Source of the DNA: JADLHS01 sp964553795
GTDB taxonomy: Bacteria > Verrucomicrobiota > Verrucomicrobiia > Limisphaerales > JADLHS01
Direction: 5' to 3'
NCBI GenBank assembly: GCA_964553795.1
Contig: CAZKMR010000014.1
Location: forward strand, 3,213 to 67,212
Length of the DNA stretch: 64,000 nt
Each line of letters opens with the position of its first letter. Position 1 is the stretch's first letter. Positions 50,548 to 57,919 of this stretch are shown one piece after another. The notes under the pieces were generated by a model. That model was given only the letters and a program-made list of their open reading frames with translations. It was not told where the DNA came from and did no database searches. The position numbers were made by a program, and so were the translations under genes.

Positions 50548-51837
50548 TCACTGCACCGCGCGCACTTCAAATCGGTATGGATACGGCTTGGCTTGCGCGC
50601 GCGCCAACTCGGTGAGCTGCTCGTCCAATCGCCTGAACTCCGCCGCAAGCTTCTTCGCGTTTGGATTGGTATCGTTGTGCTGCGCGCGAAAGTGTCCGCC
50701 CATCCAGAGCTTGTCACGGGCATCCACGATTTCCTTTACCGTATCGGATTGCGCATCCCACGGCCCGCCGGGCTGCCAACCGTCCGCTGTCGCTGACGAA
50801 ATGTTCAAGCCGTCAGCTAATTGCTGCGCGTCCCAAGTGCCGAGCCCTCGTCCTTCCGCGCTGATCGTATACCGCCCGGCCGCCAGCCCTTTCACCGTGA
50901 GGCGATAACCGTTCAACGTATCCGGCACGGGAACAAACTGATATTGCAGCGCGCTCAAGATTCCAAGGTTTATGGGCAATCCTTCATCCTTTCGCACGAA
51001 CGTCACTCCATCCGACCGTTTCTTGACGTCAGTGACGTTGCAGCCAGTAGTGCGGATCACTTTCCCCGCTGCCGCATCCACGACCACATCGGAAACCTCT
51101 GCTGGCGCGCCCAGCCCTTTCAACATTGCCCAGCCCATGGCCAGTTGCCCAAGATCATTCAGATGCACACCGTCTTCCACGTGCAGGCGGTCATGCTTCT
51201 TGACGTCCGCTTTACCGGCGTTCGCCGCGTTGACCTTGCGTTGCACCTCCCGCATCCCACGCGAGAGATCAATCGTTTCCGCGCCCAGGGATTTCGCCAG
51301 CGCCATGCCTTCATCCGCCATCTTCTGCAAGAACTCGGTCTCCGCTTTGTCCGGATCTTGATGCAACACCGCCGGGGAACAAATGAAGACTCGCACTTTT
51401 CGTTTCTGACACTCGGTCACAATCGTGCGGATGCCATCGAGATACTTTTGTTTATGCTCCTGATCCGCCTTCGTGCCCCAACCGATGTCATTTACGCCAA
51501 ACGCCACCGTCACCACCGTCGCGTCGTGCGCAAAGACATCGCGCTCCAGTCGCTTGACCGCGCCTGCCGCTGTGTCGCCGCCCTGGCCCGCGTTCCAAAA
51601 CTTCACGCGCCGCTCCGGATAACGCATCAGCGTGTACAGCTCCACGATCTTGGTGTAACCGCGCGCTGCCGTAATGCTGTCGCCGACGAACACCAGCGTG
51701 TCGCCATCCTTAAGAGCGAAACCGGCCTTAGCGTCCTCGGCCTGACTGGCTGGGACGGGAAACAACGCCCCGCCAGTGATCAAGACGACGACACCGAGCC
51801 ATGTGGAACCAACGTATTGGCGAAATCGAATTGGCAT
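50548..51837 (-). CDS. Exported SGNH/GDSL hydrolase with C-terminal domain
   Basis: 429 aa. Leader STWLGVVVLITGGALFPVPA then block I LVFVGDSITAARGY (Ser nucleophile), block II NAGQGGDTA, block III VTVAFGVNDIGWG, and block V HVEDGVHLNDLG (Asp, His): a complete SGNH serine esterase. The ~200-residue C-terminal part is of unknown function. It likely removes acetyl or other esters from polysaccharides. The gene lies 27 bp after a GH43 gene on the same strand, consistent with a glycan-degradation pair. Confidence 0.88.
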   Translation of the reverse strand: MPIRFRQYVGSTWLGVVVLITGGALFPVPASQAEDAKAGFALKDGDTLVFVGDSITAARGYTKIVELYTLMRYPERRVKFWNAGQGGDTAAGAVKRLERDVFAHDATVVTVAFGVNDIGWGTKADQEHKQKYLDGIRTIVTECQKRKVRVFICSPAVLHQDPDKAETEFLQKMADEGMALAKSLGAETIDLSRGMREVQRKVNAANAGKADVKKHDRLHVEDGVHLNDLGQLAMGWAMLKGLGAPAEVSDVVVDAAAGKVIRTTGCNVTDVKKRSDGVTFVRKDEGLPINLGILSALQYQFVPVPDTLNGYRLTVKGLAAGRYTISAEGRGLGTWDAQQLADGLNISSATADGWQPGGPWDAQSDTVKEIVDARDKLWMGGHFRAQHNDTNPNAKKLAAEFRRLDEQLTELARAQAKPYPYRFEVRAVQ

Positions 51838-51864
51838 GAGAAAAGGATTCGAAATGAAGTCGGT

Positions 51865-52965
51865 TTACCTGGCGGCTGGCTCTGCCGGCGCGGCGGACTT
51901 GAGATCATTCACCGTGGCTTCGGGCCAACCGTTCGCATTCCAGTGCAACGGCATGATTGCCAGCGTCGCTTTGCCGTCCATGTTCAGGTTGCCCTCGAAA
52001 CACGACGTGAACCAGGTCTTCCCGTTTGTTTTCAAAGTTCCCGCGTGGCCCGGCCCGATCAGGGGACCGTTGACATTCGGCAGGAAAACGCTGCCGCCGC
52101 TCTTCATCAAATCCACGCCGGCTTTGTCCACGTACGGCCCAGTAACGCTTTTGCTCCGGCCCACGCGAATGTTGTACGTGCTGTTCGTGCCGCGACAACA
52201 CGATCCCCAGTTCACATAAAGGTAATAAAAGTCGCCGTGCCGGGAAATGTGGGCTGCTTCGATGGATTCATTGTAAGCCAGCGAAGTCATCGGCGAGTCC
52301 GGCGCGATGCGTTTTCCGGTCTTGGGATCGAGTTGAATCAACTTGATGCCGGTCCAGTGCGAACCAAACACCATCCATAAGCTGCCATCGGTGTCTTGGA
52401 ACAGTGCCGGATCAATCGCGTTGTAAGCAGCACCCGGCTGACCTTCCCGAGTTTGCACCACGATGCCTTCGTCCGTCCACTTGTACGCCGGATCATTTGG
52501 GTCGAGCGTGGGATTCGTTGCCAGTCCGATGGCGGAAGTCATCTTGCCCATCGAAGACACCGAATAATACAACAGATAGCGGTTACCCACCTGAATGATG
52601 TCCGGCGCCCAATAGGACATATTGCGATTCTCGGGCACGTTCGCGGCGATCCATTCCGGTGCCGTCCGAAACACCGCCGGGCCGCGTTCCCATTTCACCA
52701 AATCCTTCGAGCGAAACGTCGGCACACCGCGCCCGGTGTAAAACACCCAGTATTCATCGTTGCACTTCACAATGCTGGACGGATCGCGCGTAACGACACC
52801 GCGACTCGCCGATTGTTCCAGCGGCAACGCCGGATAAATCTGCGGCGCATTCCGTCGGGTGGTTTCAGGTTGCGCGTGCGCCGAGATTGAACAGATCAGT
52901 GCGGCAAGCAGCGCTGCGCCAAGCAGCCGACAGGGGTCGAACGGATATTCAGGTTGAAGCTTCAT
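51865..52965 (-). CDS. Exported GH43-family glycoside hydrolase (arabinanase-like)
   Basis: 366 aa. Signal peptide (RLLGAALLAALICSISAHAQ). Five-bladed propeller enzyme: general base Asp in VTRDPSSIVKCNDEYWVFYTG, NMSYWAPDIIQVGNRYLLYYSVS, pKa-modulating Asp in YNAIDPALFQDTDGSLWMVFGSHW, and acid Glu in LAYNESIEAAHI. The set matches arabinan endo-1,5-alpha-L-arabinosidases. It is expected to act on pectic arabinan outside the cell, together with the downstream GDSL esterase. Confidence 0.9.
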   Translation of the reverse strand: MKLQPEYPFDPCRLLGAALLAALICSISAHAQPETTRRNAPQIYPALPLEQSASRGVVTRDPSSIVKCNDEYWVFYTGRGVPTFRSKDLVKWERGPAVFRTAPEWIAANVPENRNMSYWAPDIIQVGNRYLLYYSVSSMGKMTSAIGLATNPTLDPNDPAYKWTDEGIVVQTREGQPGAAYNAIDPALFQDTDGSLWMVFGSHWTGIKLIQLDPKTGKRIAPDSPMTSLAYNESIEAAHISRHGDFYYLYVNWGSCCRGTNSTYNIRVGRSKSVTGPYVDKAGVDLMKSGGSVFLPNVNGPLIGPGHAGTLKTNGKTWFTSCFEGNLNMDGKATLAIMPLHWNANGWPEATVNDLKSAAPAEPAAR

Positions 52966-53031
52966 CTCGCGAGTGTCCGACGAATCCGCGTTGGACTCAA
53001 GACAGCAAGAAGTGGGGTGGCGGCACAGTCT

Positions 53032-53081
53032 GGTGGGGCGAGCGTCCTCGCGAGCCGGCTCGTCAGCAGCCTCGCTCCACC
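53032..53081. repeat. Palindromic repeat (GGTGGGGCGAG...CTCGCTCCACC)
   Basis: The left arm GGTGGGGCGAGCGTCCTCGC at 53032-53051 plus GAGCC is inverted in GGCTCGTCAGCAGCCTCGCT at 53057-53076 plus CCACC, so the whole 50 bp can fold back. It lies between the GH43 and DUF4256 genes and is a second REP-like family, different from the one at 53734. Confidence 0.65.
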
Positions 53082-53089
53082 GCGCAAAT

Positions 53090-53665
53090 TCAAACCTTCA
53101 GCCCGCCACGAAAGCCTCGCACCGCGTAATACGACTGCGCGCCGTTGTGGCCGATGAAGATGCGACCGTACCGAGCTTCTCCATACAACGCGCCGCCGCG
53201 TTCGCGGATGTCCGCCGGCGTGGCAATCCAACTCGAAGTCTTGGTGTCGAACTCGCCCAGCTTTTGCAGCGCGAGATATTCCTCCTCCGTCACCAGCGCA
53301 ATGCCCATTTCCGTCGCCAGATCCAGCGCTGTGGTCTTGGGTCGCGCCTCTTTCCGCGACAACCAGCCCTCGCGGTCGTAACACACGCTGCGCCGCCCGG
53401 CCGGACTCTCCGGCGCGCAATCCATGAACACGACCTCGCCCGACTTCTTGTCGTAACCCACGACATCCGGTTCACCGCCGGTGCGTTCCATTTCCGCGAG
53501 CGACCACAGCTTGTCCGGCCTGGCCTCCAACCGCGCTTGCACCTTGGCCCACCCCAGACCCGGGTGACGGCCCTGGTTCGCGTCAAACCGGGCTTTCAAC
53601 GCGCTGAGCAGTTCATCGCGTTGTTTTGGGGAGAACTCCTTTTTGGCGCTGGCGTTTAATTTCAT
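53090..53665 (-). CDS. DUF4256-family protein
   Basis: 191 aa from ATG 53665. ELLSALKARFDANQGRHPGLGWAKVQARLEARPDKLWSLAEMERTGGEPDVVGYD is the start of the DUF4256 family, and CAPESPAGRRSVCYDREGWLSRKEARP and HNGAQSYYAVRGFRGGLKV match its later blocks. Normal length. Function unknown; cytosolic. It lies just left of the REP/RAYT region. Confidence 0.86.
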   Translation of the reverse strand: MKLNASAKKEFSPKQRDELLSALKARFDANQGRHPGLGWAKVQARLEARPDKLWSLAEMERTGGEPDVVGYDKKSGEVVFMDCAPESPAGRRSVCYDREGWLSRKEARPKTTALDLATEMGIALVTEEEYLALQKLGEFDTKTSSWIATPADIRERGGALYGEARYGRIFIGHNGAQSYYAVRGFRGGLKV

Positions 53666-53733
53666 AGCTCGGGCAATTGTCGGCAAAGTAAATCAATTCG
53701 GCAAACGCGCCACAAGCCGGGCAAACCTTCGCC

Positions 53734-53841
53734 GGAGCGCGGGTCTGTGACCCGCAGCGGTGTCCGAACTTGCATGCGCAGTAATCCGTTTAACGCGCTT
53801 TCTCAGTGGCGAAGTTGCTGCGGCTCACAGAGCCGCGCTCC
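53734..53841. repeat. Inverted pair of REP-like units beside the RAYT gene
   Basis: Unit 1 at 53734-53758 (GGAGCGCGGGTCTGTGACCC then GCAGC) and its reverse-oriented unit 2 at 53817-53841 (GCTGCGGCTCACAGAGCC then GCGCTCC). Each unit is itself a hairpin. This is the family that surrounds and enters the adjacent transposase. Confidence 0.82.
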
Positions 53842-53842
53842 G

Positions 53843-54667
53843 TCAGCACCGCAGCACGCCGTATTCATCCCGAAATCGTGCGCTGCTCCACGGCCAGTCT
53901 CTCGGATCGAGCGCCAATCTCGCCTTCGTCGGATTGTTTTCGATGTAACCAACCGTCTTCCGCACGTGCTCCGCATCACGCATGTAAGTGTCGAAGTAAT
54001 CCTCCGCCCAGAACGCGCCTCGCTTGCCAAGAAGCTTGTTCGCCAATCGTCCAGTGTGCTTTTTCCAAGCGCCCACAATCTCCGCCATCGAAACCGTCCC
54101 CACCTTGAACAAAACGTGAACATGGTTCGGCATAACGACCCACGCCCGCAATTCGTATCGCGGAACGCCCGGAGCGCGACTCTGTGAGTCGCAGCAGCCT
54201 TCATCCGGACCGTCTGGCGCATGTCTCGGACCGCGGCTCTGTGAGTCGCAGCAGTCTTTATCCGGAGCTCGCGCCTGCAACCCACAGCACTCCCCGGAAA
54301 AGTCCCGAAAATTCTCCTCAACCAACTTGGCTATTTCAGGCCGACGCAGATGACACTCACCCCGGCCTTTGTCCAGATACGTTTCAATCACTTCCCGCTG
54401 CTCCCGGTCGTCTTCAATTCTTGCAAAATGCTCCCACTCGGAACGGAGGGACGCCGGGAAACTGTCTGCGAGATGAAAGGTGACGAACTGCGTCAGCCCC
54501 GGCTCATCGCGATGCGGCAAATAACCGCGCTCATGCCAGCCACGAAAACCTTGTTTGGCGTCTTCAATTCTCGGCGGTGATGACCAGCGGCGTTTACCCT
54601 CAACCAAATCGCGCACGCCGGGATTGTGCGGCGGGCCGGGACGATGCGGTTTGGGTGGCTGGCTCAC
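53843..54667 (-). CDS. REP-associated tyrosine transposase (RAYT, Y1_Tnp) with internal repeats
   Basis: About 274 aa if starting at GTG 54667; a TTG at 54703 is the alternative. IS200/IS605-type Y1 transposase domain: RGWHERGYLPHRDEPGLTQFVTFHLADSF, HUH motif WVVMPNHVHVLFKVG, and the catalytic-Tyr region FWAEDYFDTYMRDAEHVRKTVGYIENNPTKARL. Proteins of this kind act on REP palindromes and domesticate rather than move themselves. Between residues ~127 and ~166 (EFRDFSG | YELRAW junction) the protein has an insertion with CDSQSR repeated, encoded by REP-like units, so the repeats it serves interrupt its own gene without breaking the frame. Confidence 0.8.
   Translation of the reverse strand: MSQPPKPHRPGPPHNPGVRDLVEGKRRWSSPPRIEDAKQGFRGWHERGYLPHRDEPGLTQFVTFHLADSFPASLRSEWEHFARIEDDREQREVIETYLDKGRGECHLRRPEIAKLVEENFRDFSGECCGLQARAPDKDCCDSQSRGPRHAPDGPDEGCCDSQSRAPGVPRYELRAWVVMPNHVHVLFKVGTVSMAEIVGAWKKHTGRLANKLLGKRGAFWAEDYFDTYMRDAEHVRKTVGYIENNPTKARLALDPRDWPWSSARFRDEYGVLRC
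54171..54288. repeat. Three REP-like units inside the transposase reading frame
   Basis: Units at 54171-54195, 54228-54252 and 54264-54288 (degenerate), all in the same orientation with consensus GGAGCGCG-N8-GAGTCGCAGC. They total about 118 bp and encode the 40-residue insertion of the RAYT protein; the frame stays open. Confidence 0.78.
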
Positions 54668-54709
54668 GACCGAGATTGAAGCGAAGTCAGGACACGTTTG
54701 CAACTCGCC

Positions 54710-55209
54710 GGAGCGCGAGTCTGCGACTCGCAGAAATTTCGTCAGACAGAAGGCGTTCGGATTGCATGGATGCGTGTTGGAAGGTTCGGACGTTGCTGCG
54801 GCTCACAGAGCCGCGCTCCGGGAAGGCGGCGGACCGCGCCTCTGTGAGGCGCAGCGGGTGGTCACAGCGGCGGGCGCGGGTGATGCAACGCCGTTGGGGT
54901 TGGGAATTATTTTGTGGGACGATTACCCAGGGTAGGCGCTGCGCACCAACCTTGGACGGAGTGATGGAATCCCGTTGGGATTCGGCTGGAGCGCGAGTCT
55001 GCGACTCGCAGAAGTTTCGCCAGACAGAAGGCGTTCGGATTATATGAACGCGTGTTGGCCAGTTCGGGCGTTGCTGCGGGTCACAGACCCGCGCTCCGCT
55101 AAAGTGCCTCGCCGAGCGCGACGAACTCCGGCGTGAACTGGCCGCGCCAGTCCCGCAACGCGGGATTGCTCCGCGTCTGGTTGACGACATCCAGCTTTTG
55201 GCGGTCGAG
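54710..55209. repeat. ~500-bp direct duplication, copy A
   Basis: 54743-55019 appears identical to 55306-55582 (offset 563, 277 bp with no difference seen by eye), and similarity continues at ~93% to 55209. Copy A contains REP units at 54710-54734, 54795-54819 (reverse), 54831-54855, 54988-55012 and 55073-55097 (reverse). No credible gene lies in it apart from a remnant at its right end. Confidence 0.85.
55099..55208 (-). pseudogene. Short coding remnant, copy A
   Basis: Minus-strand frame reads ...LDRQKLDVVNQTRSNPALRDWRGQF, then TPEFVALGEAL and TAG at 55099. The paralogous remnant at 55662-55772 has a normal ATG. The upstream frame continues (PHPHAKPEDT) into unique sequence. It resembles, from memory only, the opening of some DNA methyltransferase-type proteins; I do not rely on that. 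Confidence 0.4.
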
Positions 55210-55272
55210 GGTATCCTCAGGCTTAGCATGAGGATGCGGCGAGAACTGACACTCGGCGCGAGCTTCACGATT

Positions 55273-55765
55273 GGAGCGCGAGTCTGTGACTCGCAGCAGC
55301 TTCGCCAGACAGAAGGCGTTCGGATTGCATGGATGCGTGTTGGAAGGTTCGGACGTTGCTGCGGCTCACAGAGCCGCGCTCCGGGAAGGCGGCGGACCGC
55401 GCCTCTGTGAGGCGCAGCGGGTGGTCACAGCGGCGGGCGCGGGTGATGCAACGCCGTTGGGGTTGGGAATTATTTTGTGGGACGATTACCCAGGGTAGGC
55501 GCTGCGCACCAACCTTGGACGGAGTGATGGAATCCCGTTGGGATTCGGCTGGAGCGCGAGTCTGCGACTCGCAGAAGTTTCGTCAGACAGAAGGCATTCG
55601 GAATAAATGAACGTGTGTTGGCAAGTTCGGGCGTTGCTGCGGGTCACAGACCCGCGCTCCGCTAAAGTGCCGCGACGAACTCCGGCGGGAACTGGCCGCG
55701 CCAGTCCCGCAACGCGGGATTGCTCCGCGTCTGGTTGACGACATCCAGCTTTTGGCGGTCGAGGG
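55273..55765. repeat. ~500-bp direct duplication, copy B
   Basis: Second copy, separated from A by 63 unique bases. REP units at 55273-55297, 55358-55382 (reverse), 55394-55418, 55551-55575 and 55636-55660 (reverse). It ends at the start codon region of the small remnant at 55662-55772. The copies are near-identical in the middle, which points to recent duplication. Confidence 0.85.
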
Positions 55766-55772
55766 GTTTCAT
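55662..55772 (-). pseudogene. Short coding remnant, copy B
   Basis: 36 codons: MKPLDRQKLDVVNQTRSNPA, then LRDWRGQFPPEFVAAL, then TAG, with a REP unit 2 bp after the stop. The peptide looks like the truncated N-terminus of a larger protein and reading stops where the repeat begins. A short expressed peptide cannot be excluded. Confidence 0.4.
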
Positions 55773-55783
55773 CGTTTTGCAAA

Positions 55784-57901
55784 TTAGACTGGCGGCAGAC
55801 GCTTCAAGACTTCCTGAAATCCATCGGCAACGATCTCATCGAAGCCTCGCTTCATCACAATGTCTTTGATCGCTCCAAGCATGTCGGGCAAACGTGGGAA
55901 CATATCTTCCATCAAATCCACGAACTCCCATTGCGAAGGCGATTTGCGGCGCGGATCAACTTCCTCCAACTCGCATCTCAGGTTTTCGTATTTCTCTTTC
56001 CACGTTTTCGCCAGCGAAATGACCGCGAGGTCGTCTTTCAGAATCGCCTTGGCGTCATCCAGAACAAGAGCAATGACTTTTTCCTGAAACTCCGCCCGCT
56101 GATACGCACAGCGCTGGTAGGCGCGAAACAGTTCATGCACCATGCAAAACTTTGAGTTCAGGGATTTCTCGGTGATGACGGCGATGATGCGTGTTGCTTT
56201 TGAAATCTCCTGGGCAAAGCGCTCGATGGAGTCTCCCGCCGTCATCCGGTCTTTGTCTCGTCCGACCTTGCGGCCGCTTGCGCTCATTGTCTCACAAAGC
56301 CGATCCACAATCTCTTCACGGCGGCGACCTTCCTCGGTTGCGTCTTCACCCCAAGCGTAGGAAACATAGGCGTCGGGTATTGGTGCGGCGATCAGCAACG
56401 GCTCAAACAAGACGCGAGGAGACCTGCTGGCTTCGACGATTCTGGACATCAATTCGCGGTCCTTGACGGATTGAGTGAGCCGGGCCTTTATGTATGCAAG
56501 CTCGGCTTGGAGGAAATTTATCTGACTCTCCATCTTCATCAGAAACAGGTCGCGTTCAAGTTGTGAAGCGTCCTTTCGGAATGGGATACTAAACTTGAGT
56601 TGGTCAACACTGAGTCCGGTGTTCTTCTGGTATTCCGCGAACGCCTCGCGAATCGAAGGCAAATCGTCTTCTCTCTCAGCAAAAAACTCCACGCGCAACT
56701 TCGTCCCTTCCAAACGCGTGCGAAGTTCGACCGGAATGCCACGCGTGACCTGAAGGAAATCAGTGAACAGTTGGAGATAGTTTGTGACCGCGCTGCGCAG
56801 AACCGGGGGCACATTGAGTGCAATGTTCATGCGGATCGATTCACGCAAGTAGTCTGCGAACGTGAATCGGGCGTGCTCACCTTCGCCAAAATTACCGTCG
56901 GCTGGAACGCGGCTTTCGAGAACCGGCGTGTATGCCCAGTGTTTGATTCCATCTGCCGTTTGCACCTTTTCGCTCCGATAGTCGGTATAGATGAACTTCG
57001 TGTTCATCCGCGTTCTGTAGTCTGGCTTCCAACCAACCGTCAGCACTGACTTGAAAACCGCTCCGGTGAAGTCGCAATCCTGCAACTCCTTGCCAGCCAG
57101 ATTCACCGAAATTAAGAACGCGTCCCGAAACGAATAGTAGCTGAGTCGTTCGTTCTCCCATATCTGGGCGGTGTGAAGCACAGCGCCGCTCATGTTGGCG
57201 TGTCGGCAATCAAGCTTTTTCAGGAACGCGATGTGGGTTTCACTCAGCACAACCTCTTCGTGAAACCGCGTCGCCTCAAAATTCACACGCTTCTTGAATT
57301 TCGACTGGTGGAAATTGACACCGTGGTAGAACACAGCTTGGCGAAAATCTGCATCCTGTTCGAAGGTGTTCGACTGGAAAATGACAGGCGTGTCGAATTT
57401 TGCGCCTTGCCACGCAGCGAAGTCGGCGAAGCTGCAACCGTGAAATGCCGTCCTGCCGCAAAATTTTCCGCCGTTGAAAATTGCGCGCCCGCCGAACTTT
57501 GTGCCCAGAAATCGCGCGATACTTACGAAGACAGCGCTGAAGAAATCTGTGCGCTTCCGAAACTCAGTGGTGTGGAAGTCCGCCTGTTGCCGAAACACCG
57601 CTCCTCGGAAATCAGAATCTTCTGCGAAAACAGCAGACCGGAAATCTGCAACACCCCGAAATACGTAGTTCCGAAAATCTGCTTTTGGGAAGACAAAGCC
57701 CTTGAAATTCAAATCAACAGAATCGGCAGATGCGACAGCCTGATCCAGCATCGCAGCGAGAGCTTTGTCAAAGTCCCCGGCTTTTGCGCGCACGTCCGCA
57801 GAATGGAAGACACAAAGGTTCTGCCTGCCGTAAGCCTGATGCTGACAGGGGGTCTTTGTCCCGTCGGTCTTGTCAGTGTGAACGTATGAGCAAACCGGCA
57901 T
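55784..57901 (-). CDS. Pentapeptide-repeat protein with C-terminal TIR domain
   Basis: 705 aa. N-terminus (1-34) is a Cys/His-rich zinc-ribbon-like piece (CSYVH...CQHQA...CVFHS). Residues ~60-290 contain degenerate pentapeptide repeats, a right-handed beta helix (ADFRNYVFRGVADFRSAVFAEDSDFRGAVF, then FRKRTDF, FKKRVNF). Residues ~340-500 are mostly helical with a probable coiled coil (QLERDLFLMKMESQINFLQAELAYIKARL). The TIR domain (~511-650) has AYVSYAWGED, GRDKDRMTAGDSIERFAQEISKATRIIAVIT and the catalytic-type Glu590 in CMVHEL, as in NAD-cleaving TIRs. The gene is 18 bp downstream of thiC. A defence or toxin role is inferred, not shown. Confidence 0.88.
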   Translation of the reverse strand: MPVCSYVHTDKTDGTKTPCQHQAYGRQNLCVFHSADVRAKAGDFDKALAAMLDQAVASADSVDLNFKGFVFPKADFRNYVFRGVADFRSAVFAEDSDFRGAVFRQQADFHTTEFRKRTDFFSAVFVSIARFLGTKFGGRAIFNGGKFCGRTAFHGCSFADFAAWQGAKFDTPVIFQSNTFEQDADFRQAVFYHGVNFHQSKFKKRVNFEATRFHEEVVLSETHIAFLKKLDCRHANMSGAVLHTAQIWENERLSYYSFRDAFLISVNLAGKELQDCDFTGAVFKSVLTVGWKPDYRTRMNTKFIYTDYRSEKVQTADGIKHWAYTPVLESRVPADGNFGEGEHARFTFADYLRESIRMNIALNVPPVLRSAVTNYLQLFTDFLQVTRGIPVELRTRLEGTKLRVEFFAEREDDLPSIREAFAEYQKNTGLSVDQLKFSIPFRKDASQLERDLFLMKMESQINFLQAELAYIKARLTQSVKDRELMSRIVEASRSPRVLFEPLLIAAPIPDAYVSYAWGEDATEEGRRREEIVDRLCETMSASGRKVGRDKDRMTAGDSIERFAQEISKATRIIAVITEKSLNSKFCMVHELFRAYQRCAYQRAEFQEKVIALVLDDAKAILKDDLAVISLAKTWKEKYENLRCELEEVDPRRKSPSQWEFVDLMEDMFPRLPDMLGAIKDIVMKRGFDEIVADGFQEVLKRLPPV

Positions 57902-57919
57902 GGCACAATGATGCCTAGC

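Noticed and set aside
54577..55610. Repeated plus-strand frames giving MDACWKVRTLLRLTEPRSGK-type peptides in both duplication copies.
   Set aside because: They read through REP units and the duplicated spacer; repetitive, low-information peptides that exist only because the repeats lack stops in this frame.
53734..55660. CRISPR array suspected because of many ~25-bp repeats.
   Set aside because: Units occur in both orientations with irregular spacing and internal palindromes, and no cas genes are near; they fit REP elements instead.
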